The position numbers were made by a program, and so were the translations under genes. A DNA stretch of 64,000 bases from Pseudidiomarina taiwanensis (GTDB lineage Bacteria; Pseudomonadota; Gammaproteobacteria; Enterobacterales; Alteromonadaceae), in contig NZ_PIQG01000005.1 in NCBI RefSeq assembly GCF_003987435.1, positions 62,001 to 126,000 on the forward strand. The letters run 5' to 3'. Numbering within the stretch: the first letter of the stretch is position 1; each line of letters opens with the position of its first letter. Shown piece by piece: positions 10,796 through 18,976 of the stretch. The notes under the pieces were generated by a model. That model searched no databases. It saw only the letters and a program-made list of their open reading frames with translations, and was not told the origin of the DNA.

Positions 10796-10871
10796 GGCCC
10801 CTTAGCTCAGTGGTTAGAGCAGCCGACTCATAATCGGTTGGTCCCCAGTTCAAATCTGGGAGGGGCCACCA
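10796..10871 (+). tRNA. tRNA-Ile(CAU), the lysidine-modified isoleucine tRNA
   Basis: A 76-nt cloverleaf with encoded CCA. The acceptor stem is GGCCCCT/AGGGGCC, the D arm is TAGCTCAGTGGTTAGAGC, the anticodon loop is CTCATAA, and the T arm is CCCAG-TTCAAAT-CTGGG. The CAU anticodon with this acceptor and body resembles E. coli tRNA-Ile2, which needs TilS to read AUA, rather than either tRNA-Met. Its 3' half is repeated at 19415-19458, marking the gene as the attachment site of the island downstream. Confidence 0.93.
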
Positions 10872-10872
10872 T
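10829..10872 (+). repeat. Left copy of the 44-bp direct repeat, putative attL inside tRNA-Ile
   Basis: The 44 bases from the anticodon loop to one base past CCA are identical to 19415-19458. Duplication of a tRNA 3' end at the far side of an insert is the hallmark of integration by a tyrosine recombinase at a tRNA gene. Confidence 0.85.
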
Positions 10873-10984
10873 CTCCACTAGATTAGTGGTTGTATGGTAA
10901 ACAATTACTTACACTCTTTAAGTTTACTAGAAAAGTCTTAGGTTCCTAGCTTGGTAACCTTGGACAATTTGATTTTTTATGAGC

Positions 10985-11167
10985 TTACCAGTACAGCAGC
11001 CTCACTAATAATAGCGAATAGATCATAGTAACGGTATGCGCAAGGATGACTAGTCCGCCCGAATGCACCTGTGTTGTCACATCCGTGGCGAGACTGGTGA
11101 ACTCGGAGCTTTTTGAAAAAAGAGCCACCTTAAATACTAATGTGGCTATAAGCTGCTTATTGCCCAT
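10985..11167 (-). CDS. Possible small membrane protein in the island
   Basis: 60 codons from ATG 11167 with a hydrophobic C-terminus (LVILAHTVTMIYSLLLVRLL). It lies 19 bp after the TPR gene on the same strand, so it could be a third operon gene. No good ribosome binding site and no family that I recognise; it may be chance. Confidence 0.25.
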   Translation of the reverse strand: MGNKQLIATLVFKVALFSKSSEFTSLATDVTTQVHSGGLVILAHTVTMIYSLLLVRLLYW

Positions 11168-11186
11168 CACTCTGTTTTCTGAGCCT

Positions 11187-12101
11187 TTAGAGCGCAGCCA
11201 ATAGGTCATGTAAAGCACGGTCATTCGCTTGGCCGTGTTCCTCTGCAAGAGACTTGTAATGCCCAACAGCGTCATCGTTTTGGGCAAGGCTTTGTAGTTG
11301 CGCCATTCTCGCATAAGCCCATGCTATTTCAGGAATTTCAATGGCACTGTCGTATTCCTCTAGGTATTGCGTTAAAGCGTTAATACCTTCAACAATATTG
11401 TCTTCACTGAAGACCGCATTTCTTGCGATTTGATATAGACCATTCAAGTAAATATCGCGCTTGTCTTGTTGGAGTTGGGTCAGCTCTGCTGAACGCAGAA
11501 ACGCAGAATGTGCGTCGCTGTACTTTCCTTGTTCCTGCAGATTCAAACCGAGTCTTAATTGAACACCGGCAAATTCAGGATATTGCGTTGCCAAGCGCTG
11601 TAACTCGTCGCCATATTGGCGGGAATGAAACACATTGATAACACGTAAATGAGCGATAGCTCCGGCCTCTCGATTCAATTCCTGAATGTTAATTACTTCT
11701 TGTTTTGCTCGGTCTTCTCCGCCACCAACAATACCCGGCGCATTTAAGTAATAGTTAAATAGCGCCTCTCTGTATTGCAGGTTATCGGGTTCAATCGCTA
11801 CAGCTTGTTCTAGGCAGTTTCGGCTTTTTCCGGCAAATCTAATCGCTTTCATAAAACCTTCACTGGCGCGTAATCCGTAGATCATCCCGCAGTAATAATT
11901 CACTTTCGGGTTATCTGGAGCCAGCTCTAATGCTTGCTCCATATAGTTTTCCGCATCGCCAAGGAAATCTGGGAAGTGCGTTTCAATGTTTTCGATGAGG
12001 CTCTCAACGGAAGCCTCTTGAGTGTTGGCATGCAAACTTGAAGACAATACCAGTGCAATGGTTATCACACTCATTCTGAGGGGGAGTGTTAGTACATTCA
12101 T
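11187..12101 (-). CDS. Exported TPR-repeat protein
   Basis: 304 residues with a signal peptide (cleavage near LHA-NTQ). TPR-like helical repeats follow: AENYMEQALELAPDNPKVNYY, CLEQAVAIEPDNLQYREALF, a motif GIVGGGEDRAKQ, and ELQRLATQYPEFAGVQLRLGLNLQEQGKYSDAHSAF. Probably a periplasmic scaffold; no catalytic motif is seen. It is the second gene after the membrane protein at 12116-12868 with a 14-bp gap, and divergent from the two-component genes, so the sensor system may control it. No specific function can be given. Confidence 0.7.
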   Translation of the reverse strand: MNVLTLPLRMSVITIALVLSSSLHANTQEASVESLIENIETHFPDFLGDAENYMEQALELAPDNPKVNYYCGMIYGLRASEGFMKAIRFAGKSRNCLEQAVAIEPDNLQYREALFNYYLNAPGIVGGGEDRAKQEVINIQELNREAGAIAHLRVINVFHSRQYGDELQRLATQYPEFAGVQLRLGLNLQEQGKYSDAHSAFLRSAELTQLQQDKRDIYLNGLYQIARNAVFSEDNIVEGINALTQYLEEYDSAIEIPEIAWAYARMAQLQSLAQNDDAVGHYKSLAEEHGQANDRALHDLLAAL

Positions 12102-12115
12102 AATAATTTCTTGTT

Positions 12116-12868
12116 CTAAATATTTTTCTTTCCAACAGTTTTTGGAACTGTTGGCGGGTCATATTTTTTTGATAATTTAATGATAAAGAGCGTGCCGACA
12201 ATTCCTGGAGCTATCCATAGCGCGGTGTAGATTGAGCCAGTTGCGGAAAGCACTGTCGCAGCACCAAACACGATAAACGCGGTATAAGCTCCGATACCCG
12301 AGCCGATATATGCGCCAAGATGCTCGCGTAGCCATGCCTTTCTGGAGTAGTTTTGAGCGAAGATGAATTTCAGATTAGAAAAGCCAATCCAAAAGCCAAG
12401 CGCGCCAAAAGCGATGTGCAGAACCAGATTATTGAGAACGCCAACAATAGCAAGCGCCAATCCATTGAGGGCAAGTACAGCAAGAATCGTAATAAGATAT
12501 GGCTGCTTTAATCCACTATGGTTAGCTTTGTGGTTGAGAACCGCATTCCCATAGTAGATGGCACTATGAATTAAAATACTTAAATGCAGAAGAAACCACG
12601 CAAACAGTTGAGCGTACTCAACCCTAGCCTCGGCAAGATGAGGAACGGTGTAGAGTTCAGGTTTCACCACAGAGGTCAGTAGCAGTGTAAGAGTCGACAT
12701 TGCGATCCCCGTAAATGCCACCGTATTCATACTGAACCCGTAATACCGCCCAAACTTTTTGTGGTTCAAACTGCCTTTGCGAGTTAAGGCTGGAACCCAA
12801 AACAGCAAAAGCGATAATGAGCCCGCCAAGATATGGGTGAAAAGTAAACCCTGATAAAGATGTAACAT
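12116..12868 (-). CDS. Polytopic membrane protein, DUF2306-like
   Basis: 250 residues with about seven hydrophobic helices. The N-terminal part (YQGLLFTHILAGSLSLLLFW, then HKKFGRYYGFSM) has the conserved His and short polar loop of small heme-type or DUF2306-like membrane proteins; that family link is tentative. ATG 12868 is preceded by AGGAG; nine further in-frame codons upstream lack such a site. It heads an operon with the TPR gene and is divergent from the histidine kinase, with a 138-bp intergenic region that holds a perfect palindrome. It could be the transporter or sensor output of that system. Confidence 0.6.
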   Translation of the reverse strand: MLHLYQGLLFTHILAGSLSLLLFWVPALTRKGSLNHKKFGRYYGFSMNTVAFTGIAMSTLTLLLTSVVKPELYTVPHLAEARVEYAQLFAWFLLHLSILIHSAIYYGNAVLNHKANHSGLKQPYLITILAVLALNGLALAIVGVLNNLVLHIAFGALGFWIGFSNLKFIFAQNYSRKAWLREHLGAYIGSGIGAYTAFIVFGAATVLSATGSIYTALWIAPGIVGTLFIIKLSKKYDPPTVPKTVGKKNI

Positions 12869-12938
12869 GACAGTTCTCCTGTGTATGTTTAACAACAGGG
12901 GAAATAATATTTCTTATGACTTGACGATATCAGTGACG

Positions 12939-12952
12939 AAAGTCATGACTTT
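12939..12952. promoter_or_regulatory. 14-bp perfect palindrome, likely operator of the divergent region
   Basis: AAAGTCATGACTTT lies between the divergent membrane-protein and kinase genes. The half-site TGACTT recurs in direct orientation at about 12917 and 12958. A dimeric NarL/LuxR-type regulator encoded next door would bind such a site; this is inference. Confidence 0.5.
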
Positions 12953-13006
12953 GAACGTGACTTTTGGCCTATTGGAGTAAGCGTTCTAGCAGGGCATACT
13001 CAATAC

Positions 13007-14152
13007 ATGAAACGGAAAAAATTGAACTTTAAAATCACTTCTGATCAACTTAGTGGACTTGGTACCGTTGTCCTTGTCGGTGGTATCGATCTCTGGAGTC
13101 TGGTGACATTCCAAGATTTGTCACCAACGGTTATCTTTTCTTTGGCTTCTTGTTACTTCGTATTTGCGCTTTTATTTTCGCTCCTGACAAGTAACGACGA
13201 ATTGACGGGGAAGGACAAGACAACGTGGTTGCTCCTTATTGGTCAGTTCCTAGCCGTGAACTTAGTCATGTATATCTCTCCGAATATGTTCACTGCAATA
13301 CTACTAGTGATTTGGATGGCGCAATTGCCCTATATCATGCCATTCAAATTAGCCTTGTGGCTTTCACCATTATTGACGGCTATCGCCTGGTATAGCCACG
13401 CAATTGCGTGGGGAGGAGATACTCTAATTTTTAATGCATTACTCTTTTATTCCTTCAATATTTTTGCCATGTTGATGATGGAATCAAGAAGAAATGCGGA
13501 GTTTCAGACCGAGCGTGCTGAGCGAGGAAACCGGGAGCTCGTAGCGATGCAGTCGTTGATGCAAGAAGCGTCAAAGCAAGACGAAAGACTTCGAATTGCG
13601 CGAGATATTCATGACTTGGTAGGGCACCACCTGACGGCATTAACCCTACAGCTTCAGGTGCTCGGACGCACGGTTCCAGAGACGTCGAAGAAAGAAGTCG
13701 AGCAGACCCACGCTATCGCTAAATTATTACTAGCGGATGTTCGAGAGGCCGTGAGTGATATTCGCGAACACGACTATTTAGATCTGAAAGTAGCATTAAG
13801 TCAGATCAGCGAGCGTATTCAAGGCGTCAAAGTACTATTGGACATACCAGAGAGAGTCGCCGTTCTTGATTTAAAACAGGGTATGGCAGTGCTCAGAGGG
13901 GTCCAAGAAGCCATTACCAACTCCGTGAGACACGGCAGAGCGAATGAGGTACGCATTGAAGTCAGGCAAAATAAAGAGCTGCTGACTGTTTGCGTGGAAG
14001 ACAACGGCAGTAGTTCAAAGCCATTCATAGCCGGTAACGGTATTACTGGAATGACCGAACGTTTTGAACAATTACGAGGACATGTACAAGCGGGTCCGTC
14101 TGAAAAAGGCTTTGTTGTGAAATTAGTCTTGCCATTGATGAGGACGTCATGA
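13007..14152 (+). CDS. NarL/DesK-type sensor histidine kinase
   Basis: 381 residues. Five or six membrane helices fill the first ~150 residues. A short coiled coil leads to the HisKA_3 motif RIARDIHDLVGHHLTAL (phospho-acceptor His about residue 202). The ATPase domain has EAITNSVRHGRANEVRIEV, VEDNGSS and GNGITGMTERFEQLRG. The architecture is that of DesK-like kinases that sense membrane or small-molecule signals through their helices. The stop overlaps the start of the response regulator by 4 bases (ATGA). Its partner regulator is broken, so signalling through this pair is probably lost. Confidence 0.88.
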   Translation: MKRKKLNFKITSDQLSGLGTVVLVGGIDLWSLVTFQDLSPTVIFSLASCYFVFALLFSLLTSNDELTGKDKTTWLLLIGQFLAVNLVMYISPNMFTAILLVIWMAQLPYIMPFKLALWLSPLLTAIAWYSHAIAWGGDTLIFNALLFYSFNIFAMLMMESRRNAEFQTERAERGNRELVAMQSLMQEASKQDERLRIARDIHDLVGHHLTALTLQLQVLGRTVPETSKKEVEQTHAIAKLLLADVREAVSDIREHDYLDLKVALSQISERIQGVKVLLDIPERVAVLDLKQGMAVLRGVQEAITNSVRHGRANEVRIEVRQNKELLTVCVEDNGSSSKPFIAGNGITGMTERFEQLRGHVQAGPSEKGFVVKLVLPLMRTS

Positions 14153-14742
14153 GCGACACACATGTATATCGAGTCTTACTCGTAGATGACCAGATGCTCG
14201 TTCGCCAAGGCTTAAAGAGCTTGTTGTCACTTTCTCCCGAGATTGAGGTTGTCCATGACGTTTGCGATGGTGTAGAGGCAACCGAGTGGCTTAAAGTGCA
14301 TCAACAAGATATTGATGTAGTTCTTTTGGATATTCGAATGCCAAAGATGAACGGTATCGAGACGCTTAACGCGATGAGGCGGGAGGATATTGAGACACCT
14401 GTACTCATTTTGACTACCTTTAATGATCACGAATTACTGATTGATGCGCTTAAAGCCGGCGCAAAAGGCTACTTGTTGAAAGATGTTGAGTTAGAGACGT
14501 TGGTCAGTGGCATCCAGCGCGTCGTTCGCGGAGAGTCGATGATTCAACCTTCGATTACTACCCATTTACTTTCTGGGTTAAAAGACATGAAGTCTGATTT
14601 TGCGTCGTTTGAGCAACCGGAACCTCTCTCTGTAAAGGAAATTGAAATTCTTCGGTTAATGGCTTCGGGCTGTAGTAACAAGGAAATAGCCACTGCCTTG
14701 TTTAAGTCTGAGGGTACGGTAAAGAATCAGGTCAGTACCTGA
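14149..14742 (+). pseudogene. NarL/LuxR response regulator, 5' part, disrupted by the composite transposon
   Basis: The receiver domain is intact, with phospho-acceptor D61 in DVVLLDIRMPKMNG and conserved T and K residues in TTF and LLKD. The C-terminal HTH starts normally (LSVKEIEILRLMASGCSNKEIA) and breaks off after TVKNQVST, where the transposon introduces TGA at 14740-14742. The missing end is found at 18977-19055 after the transposon. Joined, the gene would be 222 codons. The truncated 197-residue product lacks about 25 residues of the DNA-binding domain and is probably unable to bind DNA properly. Confidence 0.88.
14730..14738 (+). repeat. Target-site duplication, left copy
   Basis: GGTCAGTAC immediately precedes the outer left terminus CTGAGGGATCCCC and is repeated at 18968-18976 after the outer right terminus. 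Nine bases is the duplication length of IS10-type elements. Confidence 0.85.
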
Positions 14743-16059
14743 GGGATCCCCTCGAATTTGACCATAGTATCAGCTCTTTTCCAGTTTGATGATACCCCAG
14801 TCAAACTCTGCTACCCAGAGCATGATTTGCTGCCTCGCCGCTTGTATCTCTTCTTCAGTCAATCCTGGCTGGGCGAGCTTACATAACCGCATTCCCAGAT
14901 AGTTGAACGACAATACGCGCCGGTGCTTGATGCTGTTAGCCTGAAACTGTAAGTGCTTCCCGGCCAGCTCTGCCGCCAGCCCTATCATGTAGTGCAACCA
15001 ATTTGCCAGTGCCGCCAATAGCAACAGCACTTCCAGCCGTTCACGTTTATAAGTACGGTGGGCTTCGCTACCTAAGCCATAGGTCTGGCTTTTCTGGTCG
15101 CGGAAGCTCTCTTCTATTTGCATGCGTTTGCCGTAGCATTTGGCAATCTTCGTCGCGTAACCGAAGCAATTGGGCAAGGATGAGACCAACAACCACGGCT
15201 CTTTATATTGCTTGTGTTTGTCGGATTTTCGCAGCTTCCAACCGGTGCCCACCAGCACGGCTTGAGTGCGATATTGCTGGGCTTTGGTCAGCTGAACTTC
15301 ACCCAATAGCTGCGGCGTGGAGCGCGCCTTTTTATACACTTTTGCCACGGTGACAAAGTCATTTTGTCCAGGCAGTTGCAGTGTCTGGTTGCCACGCACT
15401 CTGGCAATGTAGTGCCAGCCGAGCTTACGTATTTGCTTAAACCACGGCACTTTAAAACCAGCATCGGTAATAATCACCGGCTTAAAATCTGCTGGCAGTA
15501 CCTGCTTTAATCGGTGTAAAAACGCCTTGTGTACGTGCGGACACGTATACTCGTCCATCGGTGCGACCACCTGATGTAACGTCAGCGGGCGACCTTCCAG
15601 CGCCAGGCTGGCACGCAGGATAAAATGGCGCTTTTCTGTGTCGGCATTGCTCCAGTCCACTAAAATCAGGGGCTGTTTGCCTTGACGTAGCAAGCGGGTC
15701 ATTGCGGCATAAATAAGCGGCGCCTCTGCTTGCAGCGCTTCATTTCTTAACAAACGGTCAGCCCGCTTGATGCCGTGTTTTTCTGACGTTTCACTGTCAA
15801 AATCACGGCCGATAGCCGTTACCGTGCATTGACCATTCTGCATCAAGCTTTGTACTGCCGCCCCCAAAGCTAAAAACCGGGCTTTGTGCATATATTTTGG
15901 GGTGACAAATGAGAGGAAATCGGCGAGCATTGTTTTTACATTCATGGCGGCACTCATGGTTTGAGAGTTTTGGCGAATGATCTGATCGGGAACTGCCATG
16001 AATGTTCCCTTCGCCTCTAACTATTTGTTTTATTTATGCCATTCGTGGGGATTCGTCAG
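14739..16059 (-). mobile_element. Left IS element, IS4 family, IS10 group
   Basis: 1321 bp. Terminal repeats are CTGAGGGATCCCC at 14739 and, reversed, CTGACGAATCCCC at 16059. It encodes one transposase on the reverse strand. Only the left terminus contains GATC, the Dam site also found in IS10 termini. A second pair of GATC sites lies near the transposase start. Confidence 0.85.
14770..15945 (-). CDS. IS10-group transposase of the left IS
   Basis: About 391 residues from MNVKTML; an upstream in-frame ATG at 15999 would give 409. The DDE catalytic motifs of the IS4 family are present: VDWSN, ITDAGFK and [17 protein letters not shown] (the Glu lies in the YREK-like helix). Further family motifs include [11 protein letters not shown] and FQANSIKHRRVLS. 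It looks intact. It performs cut-and-paste transposition. I prefer the MNVK start because the right-hand IS also starts with MNVR and loses frame alignment upstream of it. Confidence 0.88.
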   Translation of the reverse strand: MNVKTMLADFLSFVTPKYMHKARFLALGAAVQSLMQNGQCTVTAIGRDFDSETSEKHGIKRADRLLRNEALQAEAPLIYAAMTRLLRQGKQPLILVDWSNADTEKRHFILRASLALEGRPLTLHQVVAPMDEYTCPHVHKAFLHRLKQVLPADFKPVIITDAGFKVPWFKQIRKLGWHYIARVRGNQTLQLPGQNDFVTVAKVYKKARSTPQLLGEVQLTKAQQYRTQAVLVGTGWKLRKSDKHKQYKEPWLLVSSLPNCFGYATKIAKCYGKRMQIEESFRDQKSQTYGLGSEAHRTYKRERLEVLLLLAALANWLHYMIGLAAELAGKHLQFQANSIKHRRVLSFNYLGMRLCKLAQPGLTEEEIQAARQQIMLWVAEFDWGIIKLEKS

Positions 16060-16061
16060 AC

Positions 16062-16130
16062 ACGTCAGCTACCTTTATTGCATCATTCGTAGCACTTGCT
16101 GGCACATTCTTACTGTCTTACATCGTATAA
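16062..16130 (+). pseudogene. C-terminal tail of a membrane protein, truncated by the left IS
   Basis: An open frame begins at the inner edge of the left IS and encodes 22 residues that look like one transmembrane helix (ASFVALAGTFLLSYIV) before TAA. dsdA starts 12 bp later. The arrangement suggests that an amino-acid or DsdX-like permease gene preceded dsdA in the source operon. The fragment is too short to name its family. Confidence 0.5.
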
Positions 16131-16142
16131 CAACAAGGTATT

Positions 16143-17474
16143 ATGATGACTACTAACATTGATCAACTTACCGAACAATATCCGCTGGTAAAAGAACTTA
16201 TCGAGCTAAAGGAGATAGCTTGGTTTAACCCGTCCATCACCAACCTTGAAGAGGGTTTACCCTACGTCGGACTGGGTGCTGAGAACATTCAAGATGCAAG
16301 TGAACGGCTAAAAAGATTCGCTCCTTACCTTGCAAAAGCATTCCCGGAAACAGCCAAAACTGGCGGGATTATTGAGTCTGAAGTGGTTAGTATTTCAGCA
16401 ATGCAAGATGTAATTGAGCGTGAATACAGCACCAAAATACAAGGTCGATTGCTACTGAAAAAAGACAGTCACTTACCAATTTCGGGCTCAATTAAAGCTC
16501 GAGGTGGGATCTATGAAGTCCTGACACACGCTGAAAAACTAGCTATGGAAGCAGGATTGCTTACTGAGTCAGATGACTACAGCAAGTTATTTAACGAAGA
16601 ATTTCGTGATTTCTTTAAACAGTTCAGTGTTGCTGTGGGCTCTACCGGAAATCTGGGGATGTCTATTGGGATTATGAGTGCCAAATTAGGTTTCTCCGTT
16701 TCCGTTCATATGTCAGCCGATGCAAGAGAATGGAAGAAAAACAAACTTCGCTCTCATGGCGTCAATGTTGTTGAATATGAACAAGACTACGGTGTTGCTG
16801 TGGCTCAGGGTCGCAAAGAAGCCGAAAACGACCCGACTTGCTTTTTCATTGATGACGAAAACTCGCAAACCCTATTCTTAGGGTATTCGGTTGCTGGTGA
16901 GCGCCTCAAGAAACAGTTCGATGAAAAAGGTATTTTGGTAGACGCGCAGCACCCTCTATTCGTTTATCTACCATGTGGCGTTGGTGGGGGCCCCGGTGGT
17001 GTTGCATTCGGCCTGAAAATGGCTTTTGGTGACAACGTTCATTGTATTTTTTCTGAGCCGACACATTCTCCATGTATGGTGCTAGGCGTTCATACCGGAT
17101 TGCACGACGAAATAAGTGTTCAGGATATTGGTATTGATAACATTACCGCTGCTGATGGTTTGGCTGTAGGTCGTGCTTCTGGTTTTGTAGGCCGAGCAAT
17201 GGAAAGATTATTGGATGGTTATTTCACTGTCACTGATGAACGCATGTACCGATTACTGGGTCAACTGAGTGAGTCTGAAGACATCCAGCTTGAGCCTTCG
17301 GCATTAGCTGGCATGGTAGGGCCGGTAGTGGTAACAAATGATGGTGATTATAGAAAGCGAATGCAGTTCGACGACACCATTATGAGTAAAGCCACACATC
17401 TAGTTTGGGCTACGGGTGGCGGCATGGTGCCAGAAGCTGAAATGTCCTCTTACCTGGAAAAATCTGGTCTTTAA
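16143..17474 (+). CDS. dsdA: D-serine dehydratase (D-serine ammonia-lyase)
   Basis: 443 residues. The PLP enzyme converts D-serine to pyruvate and ammonia through 2-aminoacrylate. The PLP lysine is K118 in [12 protein letters not shown], the same number as in E. coli DsdA. The phosphate-binding glycine loop is [16 protein letters not shown] and the motif [18 protein letters not shown] is intact, so the enzyme appears functional. It is the only complete cargo gene of the composite transposon. No dsdC regulator is present, so expression may depend on a promoter near the left IS end. A strong hairpin follows the gene. Confidence 0.95.
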   Translation: MMTTNIDQLTEQYPLVKELIELKEIAWFNPSITNLEEGLPYVGLGAENIQDASERLKRFAPYLAKAFPETAKTGGIIESEVVSISAMQDVIEREYSTKIQGRLLLKKDSHLPISGSIKARGGIYEVLTHAEKLAMEAGLLTESDDYSKLFNEEFRDFFKQFSVAVGSTGNLGMSIGIMSAKLGFSVSVHMSADAREWKKNKLRSHGVNVVEYEQDYGVAVAQGRKEAENDPTCFFIDDENSQTLFLGYSVAGERLKKQFDEKGILVDAQHPLFVYLPCGVGGGPGGVAFGLKMAFGDNVHCIFSEPTHSPCMVLGVHTGLHDEISVQDIGIDNITAADGLAVGRASGFVGRAMERLLDGYFTVTDERMYRLLGQLSESEDIQLEPSALAGMVGPVVVTNDGDYRKRMQFDDTIMSKATHLVWATGGGMVPEAEMSSYLEKSGL

Positions 17475-17487
17475 TCAATAAATTGTT

Positions 17488-17511
17488 GGCAATCTGCTTT
17501 GGCGGATTGCC
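17488..17511 (+). terminator. Hairpin between dsdA and the ridA fragment
   Basis: GGCAATCTGC and GCGGATTGCC pair over 10 bp (one G-U) with loop TTTG. There is no T-tract, so it may be an mRNA-stabilising intercistronic hairpin rather than a terminator. Confidence 0.5.
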
Positions 17512-17534
17512 TCTATGTGTAAGGAAAATCATTC

Positions 17535-17633
17535 ATGAAGACAAAAGTTCATACAGGGCACGCTCCCGCAGCTATCGGACCTTATGCACAAGGTATTATT
17601 CATAACAGCGTTATCTATACTTCGGGTCAGCTC
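17535..17633 (+). pseudogene. ridA: ridA fragment, 3' part removed by the right IS
   Basis: 33 residues ([18 protein letters not shown], then IYTSGQL) match the N-terminus of RidA/YjgF/Rid proteins, which normally have about 128 residues. The IS begins exactly after SGQL; reading on through the IS gives an unrelated tail to a stop at 17738. RidA hydrolyses 2-aminoacrylate, the toxic enamine made by DsdA, so the pairing with dsdA is functional rather than chance. The fragment lacks the catalytic Arg region and is inactive. Confidence 0.85.
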
Positions 17634-18967
17634 CTGAGGGATCCCCACGAATTTAGTCCCCGCATTCAATGTTGTAACTCGTCGTATCCAGCAAGTGTTT
17701 ACAGTGGCGCAAGGTGTTGCGCCACTGTGTTGTTGTAAACACCACCCGTTTGACCATGGCTCTTAACCCCAGGGTGTGAAACGACAAGACTCGTCTGTCA
17801 CGATAACTGTTTGCCTGGAACCGGCGCTGCTGATTGGCTATGGTCAGCCCTACACCGAGCAATATCAATACTAATGAGGCTAAATTGCTCAGCAGTAGTA
17901 ACAGGCTTATGCGGTGTAGTTTGGTACTGCCATTTTGCTCAAAGCCCAGACCATACTGAGTACTTTTCATATCTCTGAAGCTTTCTTCTATCTGCATGCG
18001 CTGCCGGTAAATCGATACTACCTGCTTGCTGTGATGGCTGCTTTGCGGCAGGTTAGAAGCAAGTAGCCATGGCTCTGTGTTTCCTCTGGCGTGTATTTTG
18101 GAGGCTCCTGAACGTTTCATGCTGCCATCCGCATTACGTAAATGACGACCTTTGCTTTTTTGCTTGTACAACGTCAACAAGCAGGCAAACGGTTTGTACC
18201 GTGCAATCTGTGCCTGATATTGCTTCGGTTGTAGCGCTGCTTCGGCAAATAACCTGCTAATACACTGCCAGTTTGCACCATTATCAGTGGTATAAAAATT
18301 CGGCTTACGTACCCGACCGACAAAGTACCAGCCTAATGCTTCAATTTGCCTGAACCAGGGTGCTTTAAAGCCTGCATCGGTGACGATCACCGGTTTACAC
18401 TTTGCTGGCAGTAGCTGAGACAACGTCTGTAAAAACAGCTTATGAACTGCCGGTTTTTCTTTTGTACCCAGTGGATGAACCTCCTGGTACAGGGTGATAG
18501 GCCGACCATTGAATGTCAGCACTGCCCGCAGTAAAAAGTGTCTGCCGGCTTCATCCAAATCAGACCAATCTATGCTTATCGTTGGGTGTTTGGCAGTACA
18601 AAACAAGCGACATACGGCTCCGTAAATTAACGTCTGCTCACGCAGTAAATGCGTATTAGACAGCAGCCTGTCAGCCCGCTTAATGTTATGTTTTTCAAAG
18701 GCATTAGAGTGAATCCCCCGGCCAATACTGGTTACGGTAGCGGCACTGCCGTTTGCGAGGCTATGCACGCAATCAATTACGGCTTTTCGTCTGGTAACAT
18801 GCATTTTGGGTGTGACAAATGAAACGATATTGGTCAAGATAGCGCGAACATTCATGGCAGTTTGGGGTTGGTGATTTTTGGCGATTGATCTGATCACCGA
18901 ACGCCATGAATGTTCCCTCCGAGTTCATCTTTTTGTTTTAGCTGATAATTTTGTGGGGATACCTCAG
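17634..18967 (-). mobile_element. Right IS element, IS4 family, IS10 group
   Basis: 1334 bp, with ends CTGAGGGATCCCC at 17634 and, reversed, CTGAGGTATCCCC at 18967. Its left flank in ridA is GGTCAGCTC and its right flank GGTCAGTAC, so it is not flanked by its own duplication. It is related to, but clearly different from, the left IS. Confidence 0.85.
17653..18855 (-). CDS. IS10-group transposase of the right IS
   Basis: About 400 residues from MNVRAIL (IS10 transposase has 402). Motifs are [30 protein letters not shown] and [18 protein letters not shown], with [13 protein letters not shown] near the N-terminus. A GTG at 18897 would extend it in frame, but the conserved ATG near the terminus (18907) is out of frame here, unlike in the left IS. 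It looks intact and, with the outer ends, could mobilise the composite. Confidence 0.88.
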   Translation of the reverse strand: MNVRAILTNIVSFVTPKMHVTRRKAVIDCVHSLANGSAATVTSIGRGIHSNAFEKHNIKRADRLLSNTHLLREQTLIYGAVCRLFCTAKHPTISIDWSDLDEAGRHFLLRAVLTFNGRPITLYQEVHPLGTKEKPAVHKLFLQTLSQLLPAKCKPVIVTDAGFKAPWFRQIEALGWYFVGRVRKPNFYTTDNGANWQCISRLFAEAALQPKQYQAQIARYKPFACLLTLYKQKSKGRHLRNADGSMKRSGASKIHARGNTEPWLLASNLPQSSHHSKQVVSIYRQRMQIEESFRDMKSTQYGLGFEQNGSTKLHRISLLLLLSNLASLVLILLGVGLTIANQQRRFQANSYRDRRVLSFHTLGLRAMVKRVVFTTTQWRNTLRHCKHLLDTTSYNIECGD

Positions 18968-18976
18968 GGTCAGTAC
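18968..18976 (+). repeat. Target-site duplication, right copy
   Basis: GGTCAGTAC, identical to 14730-14738. Removing one copy and the transposon restores the response regulator frame. Confidence 0.85.

Larger units (their letters stand above)
14739..18967. mobile_element. 4.2 kb IS10-like composite transposon carrying dsdA
   Basis: Two non-identical IS4-family (IS10 group) elements in the same orientation flank 1.57 kb of cargo: the tail of a membrane protein, complete dsdA and the head of ridA. The outer ends are CTGAGGGATCCCC and, reversed, CTGAGGTATCCCC, and a 9-bp target duplication flanks the whole unit. The inner flanks do not match the outer ones. The whole 4229 bp therefore moved as one unit into the response regulator gene. 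Cargo genes cut at both inner IS edges show that the segment was captured from a catabolic operon elsewhere. Confidence 0.85.

Noticed and set aside
11167-11314. N-terminal extension of the small island frame on the reverse strand
   Set aside because: It would overlap the TPR gene in another phase; only the part downstream of 11167 is possibly real.
14770-18897. The two transposases as copies of one IS
   Set aside because: They share family motifs and termini but differ throughout in sequence, so they are related elements, not duplicates.
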